The notes under the pieces were generated by a model. It saw only the letters and a list, made by a program, of their open reading frames with translations, did not search any database and was not told the DNA's origin. Source: an uncultured Selenomonas sp. (lineage in GTDB: Bacteria > Bacillota > Negativicutes > Selenomonadales > Selenomonadaceae). Taken from it: 13,259 bases of DNA. Both the position numbers and the translations under genes were made by a program. The stretch covers positions 1 to 13,259 of the forward strand of contig CAJPRR010000047.1 of NCBI GenBank assembly GCA_905373085.1. The letters run 5' to 3'. Below, in pieces: positions 5,504 through 13,259 of this stretch (the stretch's first letter is position 1; the number at the start of each line of letters is the position of its first letter).

Positions 5504-6928
5504 TCAAAAGCGAAAGTCCCGCATGCCGTCGCCGAGTTCCTTGAGGTAGAGCGCCGCCTTCTTCTTGACGGCGGGGTTCGGGATGTCCTGCCACTGCTCC
5601 TGTATGACGCGCTCGCCCTTTTCCTGCGTCGTCTTCTTCGCGTAGTCCTCCAAATATTCCTTCAAGGTCATCAGGGCGTTCGGCAGACAGCAGTTCTTGA
5701 TCTGCCCGCTCTTACAGAGGCTCATGAAGCGGTCGCCCGTGCGTCCCGCACGGTAGCACGCGGTGCAGAAGCTCGGCACATAGCCGAGGTCTAAGAGCCA
5801 TTCGATGACTTCGTCCAGCGTGCGCGTGTCGTTGACGTCGAACTGCGCTGAATTTTCCTCGGGACTCTCCCTCTTCTCATAGCCGCCGACGCTCGTCGAG
5901 GATGCTCCCGAAATCTGCGAGATGCCGAGATCGAGGACGCGGCGGCGGCTCTCCTCGGATTCTCTCGTCGAGACGATCATGCCCGTATAGGGCACGGCAA
6001 TGCGGATGACGGCGACGATCTTCGCGAAGGTATCGTCGTCGATGGCATTGGAAAACGCGCCCGGGTCGATGTCGTCCGCCGGCCGGATGCGCGGCACGCT
6101 GATCGTATGCGGGCCGACGCCAAAACGCGCTTCCAGATGCTCAGCGTGCATTAAGAGGCCGACGAAGTCGTAGCGGTACATGTTGAGACCGAAGAGCACG
6201 CCGCAGCCCACGTCGTCGATGCCGCCCTCCATCGCGCGGTCCATCGCCTCCGTGTGCCACGCGTAGTCATGCTTCGGGCCTGTCGGATGGAGCTTTTCGT
6301 AGTTTTCCTTGTGGTACGTCTCCTGAAAGAGGATGTAGGTGCCGATGCCCGCTTCCTTGAGCTTTCGGTAGTCCTCGACCGTCGTCGCCGCGATGTTGAC
6401 GTTCACGCGGCGAATCGCACCGTTCTTGTGCTTGATCGAGTAGATCGTCTTGATGCTTTCCAAAACATATTCCAAAGGATTGTGCACGGGGTCTTCTCCC
6501 GTCTCCAACGCGAGGCGCTTGTGCCCCATGTCCTGCAGCGCGATGACCTCGCGGCGGATCTCGTCCTGCGTGAGCTTCCTGCGATGGATGTGCTTGTTCT
6601 TCGCATGGTAGGGACAGTAGACGCAGCCGTTCACGCAATAGTTCGACAAATAGAGCGGCGCAAAGAGCACGATGCGCTTGCCGTAAAGCTCCTCCTTGAT
6701 CTCCTTGGCGAGCGCGAGCATCCGCTCGACGAGATCGGGCGCGTCGACCGCGAGCAGCAGCGCCGCCTCGCGGTGCGTGAGTCCCCTGCAGTCCTTGGCA
6801 CGCGAAAGAAGCCGCTCCACGAGTGCGCGATCATCCTTATTCGCTTCCGCCCACGCGAGCGAGGCGAGGATTTCCTCATGGTTGATGAACTCCTCGGCAC
6901 GCGCGGACTTCGGATCGTACGTTGTCAT
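5504..6928 (-). CDS. hydG: [FeFe]-hydrogenase maturase HydG (radical SAM tyrosine lyase)
   Basis: HydG cleaves tyrosine to p-cresol and dehydroglycine and turns the latter into the CO and cyanide ligands of the H-cluster. The 474-residue protein has the radical SAM motif C98-x3-C102-x2-C105. Its C-terminal auxiliary-cluster motif C388-x2-C391-x22-C414 lies within CTACYRAGRTGDRFM. That second motif is absent from ThiH and settles the assignment. FQETYHKENYEKLHP and SVPRIRP are further HydG signatures. The start at 6928 has AAGGGGG about 8 nt upstream. It lies 20 nt after the carboxypeptidase stop, in the same array as hydE (window edge). HydF and a hydrogenase are not present here. Confidence 0.97.
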   Translation of the reverse strand: MTTYDPKSARAEEFINHEEILASLAWAEANKDDRALVERLLSRAKDCRGLTHREAALLLAVDAPDLVERMLALAKEIKEELYGKRIVLFAPLYLSNYCVNGCVYCPYHAKNKHIHRRKLTQDEIRREVIALQDMGHKRLALETGEDPVHNPLEYVLESIKTIYSIKHKNGAIRRVNVNIAATTVEDYRKLKEAGIGTYILFQETYHKENYEKLHPTGPKHDYAWHTEAMDRAMEGGIDDVGCGVLFGLNMYRYDFVGLLMHAEHLEARFGVGPHTISVPRIRPADDIDPGAFSNAIDDDTFAKIVAVIRIAVPYTGMIVSTRESEESRRRVLDLGISQISGASSTSVGGYEKRESPEENSAQFDVNDTRTLDEVIEWLLDLGYVPSFCTACYRAGRTGDRFMSLCKSGQIKNCCLPNALMTLKEYLEDYAKKTTQEKGERVIQEQWQDIPNPAVKKKAALYLKELGDGMRDFRF

Positions 6929-6948
6929 GCTTATGCCCCCTTGCATCC

Positions 6949-8064
6949 TCAAGATCTTTCCTGCTTCCCGCCCTCTGCCAAGGCGCTGAAGCCGTAGTCG
7001 AGGAGCGCGGCGGCCTCCGATGCCCGCGTATCCTCGTCGTCCGAGTGCATGACGACGGCGATCAGCTCCGTATCGCCGCGCACGGCGGATGCTGCGAGGC
7101 AGCCTCCTGCCGCACGCGTCCAGCCCGTCTTGAGACCCGTGCAGCCCGGGTAGGAGTAGAGCAGCGCGTTCGTGTTCTCGCAGTACGTCTTGTAGCCTGC
7201 AGGCTGCAGGTAGTAGATCGTGCTCGCCTTCGTGCCGACGATCTTGCGGAACTCGGGATTTCGAAGACCATAGGCCGCAATGAGGGCGATGTCATGCGCC
7301 GTCGAATAGTGGTTTGCATCGGGCATGCCGTTCGGGTTGACGAAATGCGTATGGAAAGCGCCAATCTCCCGCGCCTTCCGATTCATCATCGCCGCGAACT
7401 GCGCCTCCGAGCCGCCGAGCGTCTCGGCGATGGCGAGCGCCGCGCCGTTGTCGGAGATCAGCATCATCTGGCGCGTGAGATCTCGAAGCCGCGCCTGCTC
7501 GCCGGGGCGCACGCGCGTCGTCTCAACGTCGGCGGCAGACGGCGTGATCGTCACGGCGAGGTCGGCTCTGCCGCTCTCGACCGAAAGGATGCACGTCATC
7601 ATCTTCGTCATGCTCGCGGGATACTCGCGCTTGTCGCCGTTCTTCTCGTAGAGCACCTCGCCCGTCCTCGCGTTCATGAGGATCGCCGCGTCCGCCGTCA
7701 TCGAGCGCACGGAGGCGGGCGGCGCAGCGAGTGCTGCGGGCGGCGCAGGGGAAGCGGCAGTGGCGGCTTCAGGTATCGCAGGCGCAGCGTTCAGCGCGTT
7801 CTCCCGCGCCGGCTTTCCAAAGGCGATCGTGCGCCGCGCCGATCCTCCGTGCTGCGGCTCGGTGTGCACTTCGGTCTGTCCGACATCGTGCGCGCGCTCG
7901 CCGACTGCGACGGGGGCGTGCGCGGCGAGCGCGGGCACGCCCCCCGTCAGCGCATACGAAAGCGCGAGCGCCGCCGCAGCCGTGTGCAAAGCGCGACGAG
8001 CAAAAAGGTGCACGCCGCCCGGCTTGCAACCGTGAAAAGCGAAGAAATCCTTACATCCCAGCAA
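6949..8064 (-). CDS. dacF: Secreted D-alanyl-D-alanine carboxypeptidase (peptidase S11, DacF-like)
   Basis: This serine penicillin-binding protein removes the terminal D-Ala from peptidoglycan stem peptides outside the cytoplasmic membrane. Counting from TTG 8064 (371 residues), it has a signal segment (about 25-48, ending ALAA), an Ala/Pro-rich linker (about 90-120), and the catalytic triad of motifs S151-M-T-K154, S204-D-N206 and K312-T-G. The protein ends soon after the catalytic domain (LLDYGFS), without the C-terminal beta domain and amphipathic anchor usual in DacA/DacF. It may therefore be soluble or held by its signal segment. The start is uncertain: TTG 8064 has AAGGGGG 8 nt upstream, while GTG 8112 overlaps the ilvH stop (GTGA) but its ribosome site is too close. 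GTG 8013 would give a more compact signal peptide. Confidence 0.9.
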   Translation of the reverse strand: MLGCKDFFAFHGCKPGGVHLFARRALHTAAAALALSYALTGGVPALAAHAPVAVGERAHDVGQTEVHTEPQHGGSARRTIAFGKPARENALNAAPAIPEAATAASPAPPAALAAPPASVRSMTADAAILMNARTGEVLYEKNGDKREYPASMTKMMTCILSVESGRADLAVTITPSAADVETTRVRPGEQARLRDLTRQMMLISDNGAALAIAETLGGSEAQFAAMMNRKAREIGAFHTHFVNPNGMPDANHYSTAHDIALIAAYGLRNPEFRKIVGTKASTIYYLQPAGYKTYCENTNALLYSYPGCTGLKTGWTRAAGGCLAASAVRGDTELIAVVMHSDDEDTRASEAAALLDYGFSALAEGGKQERS

Positions 8065-8108
8065 AAGAACTGCCCCCTTACGAAAACGCCGATAAATCCG
8101 GCGCCCCC

Positions 8109-8624
8109 TCACATCTCCTTGACCGGCACGGGGCCGCGCGACAGCGCGATGGCGCCCGTGCGTGCGATCTCGATGATGCCGTACTCCGAAAGCACCTCGG
8201 ACAAAGCGTCGATCTTGTCGCCCTCGCCCGTCAGCTCAATGACGACATTCTCCTTGCTCACATCGACGATGCGTGCGCGGAAGATGTTGACGACGTTGAT
8301 GATGTCGGCACGCGTCTCCTTCGTCGCCCGCACCTTGATGAGCACGAGTTCGCGCTTGATGGAATCCACCTCGCTGAGGTTGACGATCTTGATGACGTCG
8401 ATGAGCTTCGCGAGCTGCGTCGTGACCTGCGCCAGCTCGCGCTCGTCCTCGACCGATACGACGATGTTGATGCGCGTCACGTCCGGCTCTTCCGTATAGC
8501 CGGCCGAAATGCTCTCGATGTTGAACGCGCGGCGGCTGATCAGCCCCGATATATGCGTGAGGACGCCCGGCTTGTTGTCGAGAAGCGCCGCGAGGAAAAA
8601 TTTCTGCATCATTGCTTGATCCAA
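8109..8624 (-). CDS. ilvH: Acetolactate synthase small (regulatory) subunit IlvH
   Basis: This is the regulatory subunit of acetohydroxyacid synthase, which makes acetolactate and acetohydroxybutyrate for valine, leucine and isoleucine. It activates the catalytic subunit and binds the feedback inhibitor valine. An N-terminal ACT domain (about 9-80) contains NKPGVLTHISGLISRRAFNI, followed by the typical C-terminal domain with KVRA, ELTGE and YGIIEIARTG. At 171 residues it is full length. TTG 8624 has AAGGA about 6 nt upstream; the in-frame ATG 8612 is the alternative and gives the usual MMQKFFLAALL beginning, but it sits 15 nt from any ribosome site. Unusually, it is separated from ilvB by a 2.5-kb gene. 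Confidence 0.93.
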   Translation of the reverse strand: MDQAMMQKFFLAALLDNKPGVLTHISGLISRRAFNIESISAGYTEEPDVTRINIVVSVEDERELAQVTTQLAKLIDVIKIVNLSEVDSIKRELVLIKVRATKETRADIINVVNIFRARIVDVSKENVVIELTGEGDKIDALSEVLSEYGIIEIARTGAIALSRGPVPVKEM

Positions 8625-8672
8625 CCGCCTTCCTTGCCGCCTTGAAAAATCTCAGGCGACACTCTCATCATA

Positions 8673-11144
8673 TCACACATGGGCGAACGACGCCACATGC
8701 TGCCACGCGATCGCGAGGAACTTGTCGCGCAGGGCGTCGCTCCAAATCTCCCGACGCCCCTCTCGCTCATACAGATGCCATGTATAGGCGCTCATGTCGA
8801 TCGTGCCGTCCATGCGCGTCAAGTTTTTCGTTTCCAAGCGAAATTCGTGCTCCTTCGTGCGGATCGCAAGCTTGTACGTCTGCCCCGGGTAGATGGAATT
8901 TGAAATCACATATTCGCGCGCCCTGCCGCCGAATGCGGCGGGCAAGTTCGCGTCGAGCGCCTCATCTGCGGGAAGCCCCGCCCCGTGCAGGACGACGGCA
9001 TGCATGTCGAGGAGGCTCACAAGCTCATCCATCACGCCGAGCGCAGGAACGCCCGCACCGCGCACCATGAACGCCGTGCCGCAGCGCTCGTCGCTGAAAA
9101 AGAACGGATCGTCGCTGTGAACGGAGACGCCATGATCGGAATACGCATTGACGATGTACTCATCTTCTGCATAATGCTCCTCAATATAGCGGAAAAGCTC
9201 GCCCAGCGCCCTGTCCATGCGCTCGACAGCAGCCATGTTGTCATAGACGTTGCGCGGTTTTCCCTTGAGATAGAACGCCTTCTCACGCGGCCTCCCTTCG
9301 TAGACGCGCTCCTGCCAGGGAAGCTTCGTCTGCGTCTTGGGCTGCGGCGGCACCGCATAGGAAACGACAGGATGCGAATCCGCCACATGAAGGAATACAT
9401 AATTGTCACACTCGTCAAAAGCGTCGAGATGGTCGATCGTCCGCTTGACGCCCTCGTATGCCGGCTGCGTGATATACGGCGCTGCAAGGATGCGCCCATA
9501 GCCGCGCTTGTAGCCGCTGTATATGCCCGAAGAATCCCCCATGGTCTGGACGCAGCAGTAGCCGAGCGCCCTCATGCGCTCGGAAAGCGTTTTTTTCTCA
9601 GGAGGAAGCTCCATCCACACCTTCTCATGGAAAATCTGGCTTCTGTGCATGTGCAGCCCTGTCTCCACCGTGCCGAGCGAGGGAAACGTGTACTCAGCCA
9701 CCGAGAACGCTTGGTCGAAAATCACGCCCTTGGAAAAAAAGCGCATGAGATTCGGCAGGGCGCGAAATCCATGACGGCGCATCGCCGGCCAAGACAGGCC
9801 GTCGAGCAAGAGGTTCAGTATGAGACGCTTGCGCTTGGAGCCATGTTCGAGCCGCACCGGCTCCGCCAAGGCAAACTTCCCGGCAGAAGCAGCAAGGCGC
9901 GTATCGCTCTCCATGCGCAAAAAGCCGAACTCCGCCTTGCCCGTATAGAAATCCCCGCCGCCCTCCGCGTCGCTCAAGGCGATGGGCGGCACCTCTTCCA
10001 GCGGCGCGGCAGCGGCGACGACAGGCGTCTCATGCGATGCATGAATCGTCAAGGAACTCGCGACGACAGCCTTGCGAAGGTCGAAAGTGATGTTGGAATA
10101 AAAATCAATATTCCGGCAGCCTGTACGCTCCAAGCATGCCAAGCGCGTGCTCCATACATGGAAAAAGACGTCCGTGTTGTAGAGTCCGCACCACAGACCT
10201 CTGCCCCGTCCGCCGGACTGCAGGAGGAAATCTCCGGCCGAAGAGCGCAGCTGCGTCTGCAGCTCTCCCTCCGCGGACCATGCGACCTCCTCGTAAAAGG
10301 GCGCGTGAACCGGCGTGAGCCTGCCCATGCAGAACGCCCGCCGCACTGCCGGATCTTCGAGACGAAGCGGCAAGCCGGGAATCTCCCCCGTATGCTTGTG
10401 GCAAAGCCCCTTGAAGCGTGCGGCACGCTTCTCCTCGCCCGCCGCATCATAGATGTCCACGAGCAGCCGCCACAGATCTATGTTGGCGACGCGAAGCGCG
10501 TATGCATGCTCGGCCAGTTCACGCGCTCCGGTCAAATCGCCCGCTGCAAAGCGAAGAGCCGCTTCGATATGCAAAGGCGCAGACGCATCGTCGCTCAAGG
10601 CGGCGAACTCTGCCGCCAGATCTTTCGCCTGCGGCGGAAAGGAGCGCTGCTCAAGCCAGAGAAAAAGCTGATGCCGTACGCCGATCACGCGCTGCTCACG
10701 CAAGGCCTCCGCCATAAGCGGAAGAAGCTCCGACTCCGATACATCGAGCAGCATTCCCCGCAATGCGTCAAAAAGGCGTGCGCCGCCTTCGTAAAGCAGG
10801 AAGCAGTTTCCTGCATCCAGAAAAAAGACGGAAGCATCCGCATCAATGGGAAAAAGGCGGCACGGCAGCGCCTCATACGCTGGAAGTTCCTGCTGTGCGG
10901 AGGTCATGCCCGTCATGCGTGCCGCTCGCTCGATAAGCGTCGTGCACGCCCGCTCATAGTTTTCGCGCATGACGTCGGCATTCGGTACATAGAGCAGATC
11001 ATGCAGCAGAGAAAAAAGCTCCTCGTTGGGCGCACGGTTGTACGCTTCCATAAGTGCGAGCGCCGCTGTGCGCCAGGCGGGCGCATCGCCTTCTGCAGCC
11101 GCCTGCCGCAGCTGCTCCGTCAGCCGCAGCTCCTCCTCCTTCAT
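8673..11144 (-). CDS. Unrecognised 823-residue protein: TPR-like N-terminus plus alkaline-phosphatase/sulfatase-fold C-terminus
   Basis: The function is unknown. Residues 1-250 are helical, with at least one TPR-like pair around 193-245 (AALRFAAGDLTGARELAEHAYAL). Residues 255-430 are not recognised. Residues 440-750 resemble the alkaline-phosphatase/sulfatase superfamily: LLLD448 after a hydrophobic strand, a probable nucleophile T486 in YTFPSLGTVETG, D589 and H591 in HVADSHP, and D670-H671 in AYSDHG, followed by GTAFMVRG. This set fits a two-metal site as in lipoteichoic acid synthase or phosphopentomutase-like enzymes, handling a phosphate or sulfate ester. No signal peptide or membrane segment is seen, so it is probably cytoplasmic, unlike most relatives. 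The ATG at 11144 has AGGAGG about 6 nt upstream, only 11 nt after the ilvB stop, and ilvH follows 48 nt later. Roles in surface polysaccharide or glycan modification are guesses. Confidence 0.8.
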   Translation of the reverse strand: MKEEELRLTEQLRQAAAEGDAPAWRTAALALMEAYNRAPNEELFSLLHDLLYVPNADVMRENYERACTTLIERAARMTGMTSAQQELPAYEALPCRLFPIDADASVFFLDAGNCFLLYEGGARLFDALRGMLLDVSESELLPLMAEALREQRVIGVRHQLFLWLEQRSFPPQAKDLAAEFAALSDDASAPLHIEAALRFAAGDLTGARELAEHAYALRVANIDLWRLLVDIYDAAGEEKRAARFKGLCHKHTGEIPGLPLRLEDPAVRRAFCMGRLTPVHAPFYEEVAWSAEGELQTQLRSSAGDFLLQSGGRGRGLWCGLYNTDVFFHVWSTRLACLERTGCRNIDFYSNITFDLRKAVVASSLTIHASHETPVVAAAAPLEEVPPIALSDAEGGGDFYTGKAEFGFLRMESDTRLAASAGKFALAEPVRLEHGSKRKRLILNLLLDGLSWPAMRRHGFRALPNLMRFFSKGVIFDQAFSVAEYTFPSLGTVETGLHMHRSQIFHEKVWMELPPEKKTLSERMRALGYCCVQTMGDSSGIYSGYKRGYGRILAAPYITQPAYEGVKRTIDHLDAFDECDNYVFLHVADSHPVVSYAVPPQPKTQTKLPWQERVYEGRPREKAFYLKGKPRNVYDNMAAVERMDRALGELFRYIEEHYAEDEYIVNAYSDHGVSVHSDDPFFFSDERCGTAFMVRGAGVPALGVMDELVSLLDMHAVVLHGAGLPADEALDANLPAAFGGRAREYVISNSIYPGQTYKLAIRTKEHEFRLETKNLTRMDGTIDMSAYTWHLYEREGRREIWSDALRDKFLAIAWQHVASFAHV

Positions 11145-11155
11145 CCTGCTCCTCC

Positions 11156-12847
11156 TCACTCGCTCTCCAAGACCATTTCGTCGAGACTCTTGCCGCCCGG
11201 CACCATCGGCAGCACGTCAACATTGCCCGGCACGATGACGTCGATGAGCTGCGGCGCGTCGCTTGCCAAAGCCGCCGCCAAGTCCTCCCTGAGGCGTGCC
11301 GGCTCTTGGATGCGGCACGCCTCGACGCCCATCGCCTCGGCGAGCTTCACGAAGTCCGTGCCGCCCGGCAGGAGCGTCTGGGAGTAATGCTTGTTGTAGA
11401 ACATGCGCTGCCATTGCGTGACCATGCCGAGCACGCGGTTGTGCACGACGATGATCTTCACGGCGACGCCGTTCGCCGCCGCCGTCGCCATCTCCTGACA
11501 ATTCATCATGATGCTGCCGTCGCCCGTGAAGAGGATGACCTGCCGGCCGGGGTGCGCGACCTTCGCGCCGATGGCGGCGGGCAGGCCGTAGCCCATCGTG
11601 CCGAGGCCGCCCGACGTCAGAAAGCGGCGCGGCTCCTTCGCGTCATAGTACTGCGCCGCCCACATCTGGTGCTGCCCGACATCGGTCACGATGATCGCAT
11701 CGTCTGCGGCAAGCTCGCTGACCGTCTCAATGAGCTGCTGCGGCATGATGCATCCTGCCCGCTTCTTGTAGGAAAGCGGCTTCTCATTGTTCATCTCGAC
11801 CATGTAGCGGCTCCACCCGGAAAAGCGTGCACGAAAATCGACGCCGAGCGCGGCCAGCTTCTCCTTGAGGAGCGGCAGCGAGCGGCGCAGGTCGCCGAGC
11901 ACGCGGCAGTCGGCGACGACGTTCTTGTCGATCTCGACGGGATCGACCTCGAAGTGCACGATCTTCGCACGCGGCGCGAAGCCCCGGACATCGCTCGTCA
12001 CGCGGTCGTCGAAGCGCATGCCGACGGCGACGAGCAAATCGCACTCCTGGATCGCCATATTCGCCGCGTATGTGCCGTGCATGCCCGCCATGCCGAGGAA
12101 GTTCTCGCGTGCCGTCGGCACGCAGCCGACGCCCATGAGCGTCGTCGCCGACGGAATCCCCGTGAGATCCAAGATCTCGCGCACAGTCTTTGCCGTGTCC
12201 GAGAGCGTCACGCCGCCGCCAACGATGAGAAGAGGCCGCTTCGCTGCGGCGACTGCCTCAGCCGCCGCAGCGACCTCTGTCGCATCGCCCGAAAAGTCTG
12301 CCGCATAGCCCTTCAAATGCACATCTTCGGGATAGGCGTAGTCAATCTCCTGCGTGAAGACGTCCTTGGCGATGTCGACCGCGACCGGCCCCGGGCGCCC
12401 CGTGCGTGCGATGAAGAAGGCCTCCTTCAGCACCTGCGGCAGATCCTTCGCCGCCTTCACGAGGTAGTTGTGCTTCGTGATCGGCGTCGTGATGCCGCAG
12501 ATGTCCGCCTCCTGGAAGGAATCCTTGCCGATGTAGGGATTGCCGACCTGACCCGTGATGCAGACGAGCGGGACGGAGTCCATGTACGCCGTCGCGATGC
12601 CCGTCACGAGGTTCGTGCCGCCGGGGCCGGACGTCGCCAGGCACACGCCGACCCCGCCCGCCGCCCGCGCGTAGCCGTCCGCCGCATGAGCCGCGCCCTG
12701 CTCGTGGCGTACGAGGATATGGGGAAACTTCTCCGTGTAGATCGCATCGTAAAGATCGAGCACCGCGCCGCCCGGATAGCCGAAAACGACGCGCACGCCC
12801 TCCTTGCGCAGGCTTTCCAAAACCGCCTGCGCCCCATTCATCTTCAA
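11156..12847 (-). CDS. ilvB: Acetolactate synthase large (catalytic) subunit IlvB
   Basis: This ThDP-dependent enzyme condenses pyruvate with pyruvate or 2-oxobutyrate in the first shared step of branched-chain amino acid synthesis. From TTG 12847 (563 residues) it shows FGYPGGAVL (22-30), the catalytic glutamate E49 in RHEQGAAHAADGYAR, GRPGPVAVDIAKD, the FAD-type central domain with VGMRFDDRVT, and the ThDP/Mg motif from GDG (442-444) to N470. The N-terminus MKMNGAQAVLESL fits the family, and GAGGTG lies 6 nt before TTG. ATG 12841 is the alternative, 12 nt from that site. The ribosome site overlaps the hydE stop, so the two genes are probably coupled. The length and motifs distinguish it from catabolic AlsS. 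No T-box or leader attenuator is seen because hydE abuts it. Confidence 0.96.
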   Translation of the reverse strand: MKMNGAQAVLESLRKEGVRVVFGYPGGAVLDLYDAIYTEKFPHILVRHEQGAAHAADGYARAAGGVGVCLATSGPGGTNLVTGIATAYMDSVPLVCITGQVGNPYIGKDSFQEADICGITTPITKHNYLVKAAKDLPQVLKEAFFIARTGRPGPVAVDIAKDVFTQEIDYAYPEDVHLKGYAADFSGDATEVAAAAEAVAAAKRPLLIVGGGVTLSDTAKTVREILDLTGIPSATTLMGVGCVPTARENFLGMAGMHGTYAANMAIQECDLLVAVGMRFDDRVTSDVRGFAPRAKIVHFEVDPVEIDKNVVADCRVLGDLRRSLPLLKEKLAALGVDFRARFSGWSRYMVEMNNEKPLSYKKRAGCIMPQQLIETVSELAADDAIIVTDVGQHQMWAAQYYDAKEPRRFLTSGGLGTMGYGLPAAIGAKVAHPGRQVILFTGDGSIMMNCQEMATAAANGVAVKIIVVHNRVLGMVTQWQRMFYNKHYSQTLLPGGTDFVKLAEAMGVEACRIQEPARLREDLAAALASDAPQLIDVIVPGNVDVLPMVPGGKSLDEMVLESE

Positions 12848-12857
12848 AGCAAACACC

Positions 12858-13259
12858 TCACGCTTTCTCTGCGCTTCTCCTGCGTCGAAATCCCGCATCC
12901 TCGGCGACGAAGCGCCCGATCGCCGAAAGCTCTGCGCTCAAATACGCGCGGCACTGCTCGGGCGTGTCCCGGACTGCGGCCTTGCCCGGATAGAGCGCAT
13001 ACTTGCGGCGAAAGTCGCCCTCCGTCACGTTCGGCATGACGACGTTCGCGCCCGAGCGCAGCATGAGCGAGCGTGCGCCGTGCGCCAACGTCTCCATCGC
13101 CGTCGTCGCCGGAATGTTCGCCTCGGGCAGAAGCAGCCGCAAGAGCGAAACCATGCGCCGCGTCCGATGGATGTCGCCAGCCGCCGCCTCGCCGAGCGGC
13201 GTGTCGCCGTTCGGGATGAAAGGGCCGATGCCCGCCATATCCGCGTCGATCTCCTGAAA
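12858..13259 (-). CDS. hydE: [FeFe]-hydrogenase maturase HydE, C-terminal part (5' end outside window)
   Basis: The last 133 residues of a radical SAM protein are present; the N-terminal CxxxCxxC motif lies beyond the window edge. The segments MAGIGPFIPNGDTPLGEA, LLPEANIPATTAMETL, GARSLMLRSGANVVMPNVT and KYALYPGK are characteristic of HydE. HydE helps build the dithiomethylamine bridge of the H-cluster, together with HydG and HydF. BioB and PylB relatives share the barrel but not the PNVT...YPGK ending. The gene ends at TGA 12858-12860, 10 nt before the ilvB start, and the ilvB ribosome site overlaps this stop. hydG lies about 6 kb downstream on the same strand. Confidence 0.92.
   Translation of the reverse strand, partial: FQEIDADMAGIGPFIPNGDTPLGEAAAGDIHRTRRMVSLLRLLLPEANIPATTAMETLAHGARSLMLRSGANVVMPNVTEGDFRRKYALYPGKAAVRDTPEQCRAYLSAELSAIGRFVAEDAGFRRRRSAEKA

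Noticed and set aside
8985..11387. 800-codon plus-strand open frame opposite the unknown gene
   Set aside because: Its length is striking, but the composition is Arg/His/Leu-rich without motifs, and the minus strand carries a good ribosome site and superfamily motifs.
11054..13039. 661-codon plus-strand open frame opposite ilvB
   Set aside because: The minus strand encodes an unmistakable IlvB; the plus frame is a composition artefact.
1..13259. CRISPR array, tRNA, rRNA or complete insertion sequence
   Set aside because: Reading both strands gave no regularly spaced repeats, no tRNA or rRNA signature and no transposase frame beyond the short Rpn-type fragment.

Overview
The window reads as chromosomal DNA from a GC-rich anaerobic bacterium. 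It carries two [FeFe]-hydrogenase maturases (HydE, HydG), the anaerobic (ThiH) route to the thiamine thiazole, and a TPP riboswitch with an intrinsic terminator, on a densely packed minus strand. Together with the feel of the proteins this suggests a Selenomonas-like member of the Negativicutes (diderm Firmicutes). That placement is inferred from protein style, not from a marker gene.

Every convincing gene lies on the minus strand, so transcription runs from high to low coordinates. The first block (13259 to about 5190) is a tightly spaced array: hydE (3' end only), ilvB, an 823-residue unrecognised protein with a TPR-like N-terminus and an alkaline-phosphatase/sulfatase-fold C-terminus, ilvH, a secreted D-Ala-D-Ala carboxypeptidase, hydG, and a small XRE/HigA-like regulator cut short by an in-frame TAG. 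Gaps are mostly 0-50 nt and I see no terminator inside, so it looks like one transcription unit mixing hydrogenase maturation, branched-chain amino acid synthesis, wall remodelling and an unknown enzyme. HydE and HydG therefore sit in one array but are separated by unrelated genes.

The second block (about 5165 to 1951) is a thiamine-thiazole operon. A promoter with a perfect TATAAT is followed by a TPP (THI-box) aptamer, an intrinsic terminator, and then thiS, thiG, thiH and a ThiE/TenI-like gene, closed by a strong hairpin. ThiS carries sulfur, ThiH makes dehydroglycine from tyrosine, ThiG closes the thiazole ring, and the last protein either couples or tautomerises it. thiF is absent from the window.

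The third block (1947 to 364) holds a flotillin-like SPFH protein. Its mRNA leader places a consensus Shine-Dalgarno sequence in the loop of a perfect 7-bp hairpin. The end of the window (363 to 1) has no intact gene. It holds an apparently intact promoter and the first codons of an Rpn/PD-(D/E)XK-nuclease-type gene that breaks off after about 17 recognisable residues.

The best candidates for something undescribed are the TPR plus phosphatase-fold gene between the two acetolactate synthase subunits, and the mixed hyd/ilv/dac array it belongs to. I found no CRISPR array, tRNA, rRNA or complete mobile element.
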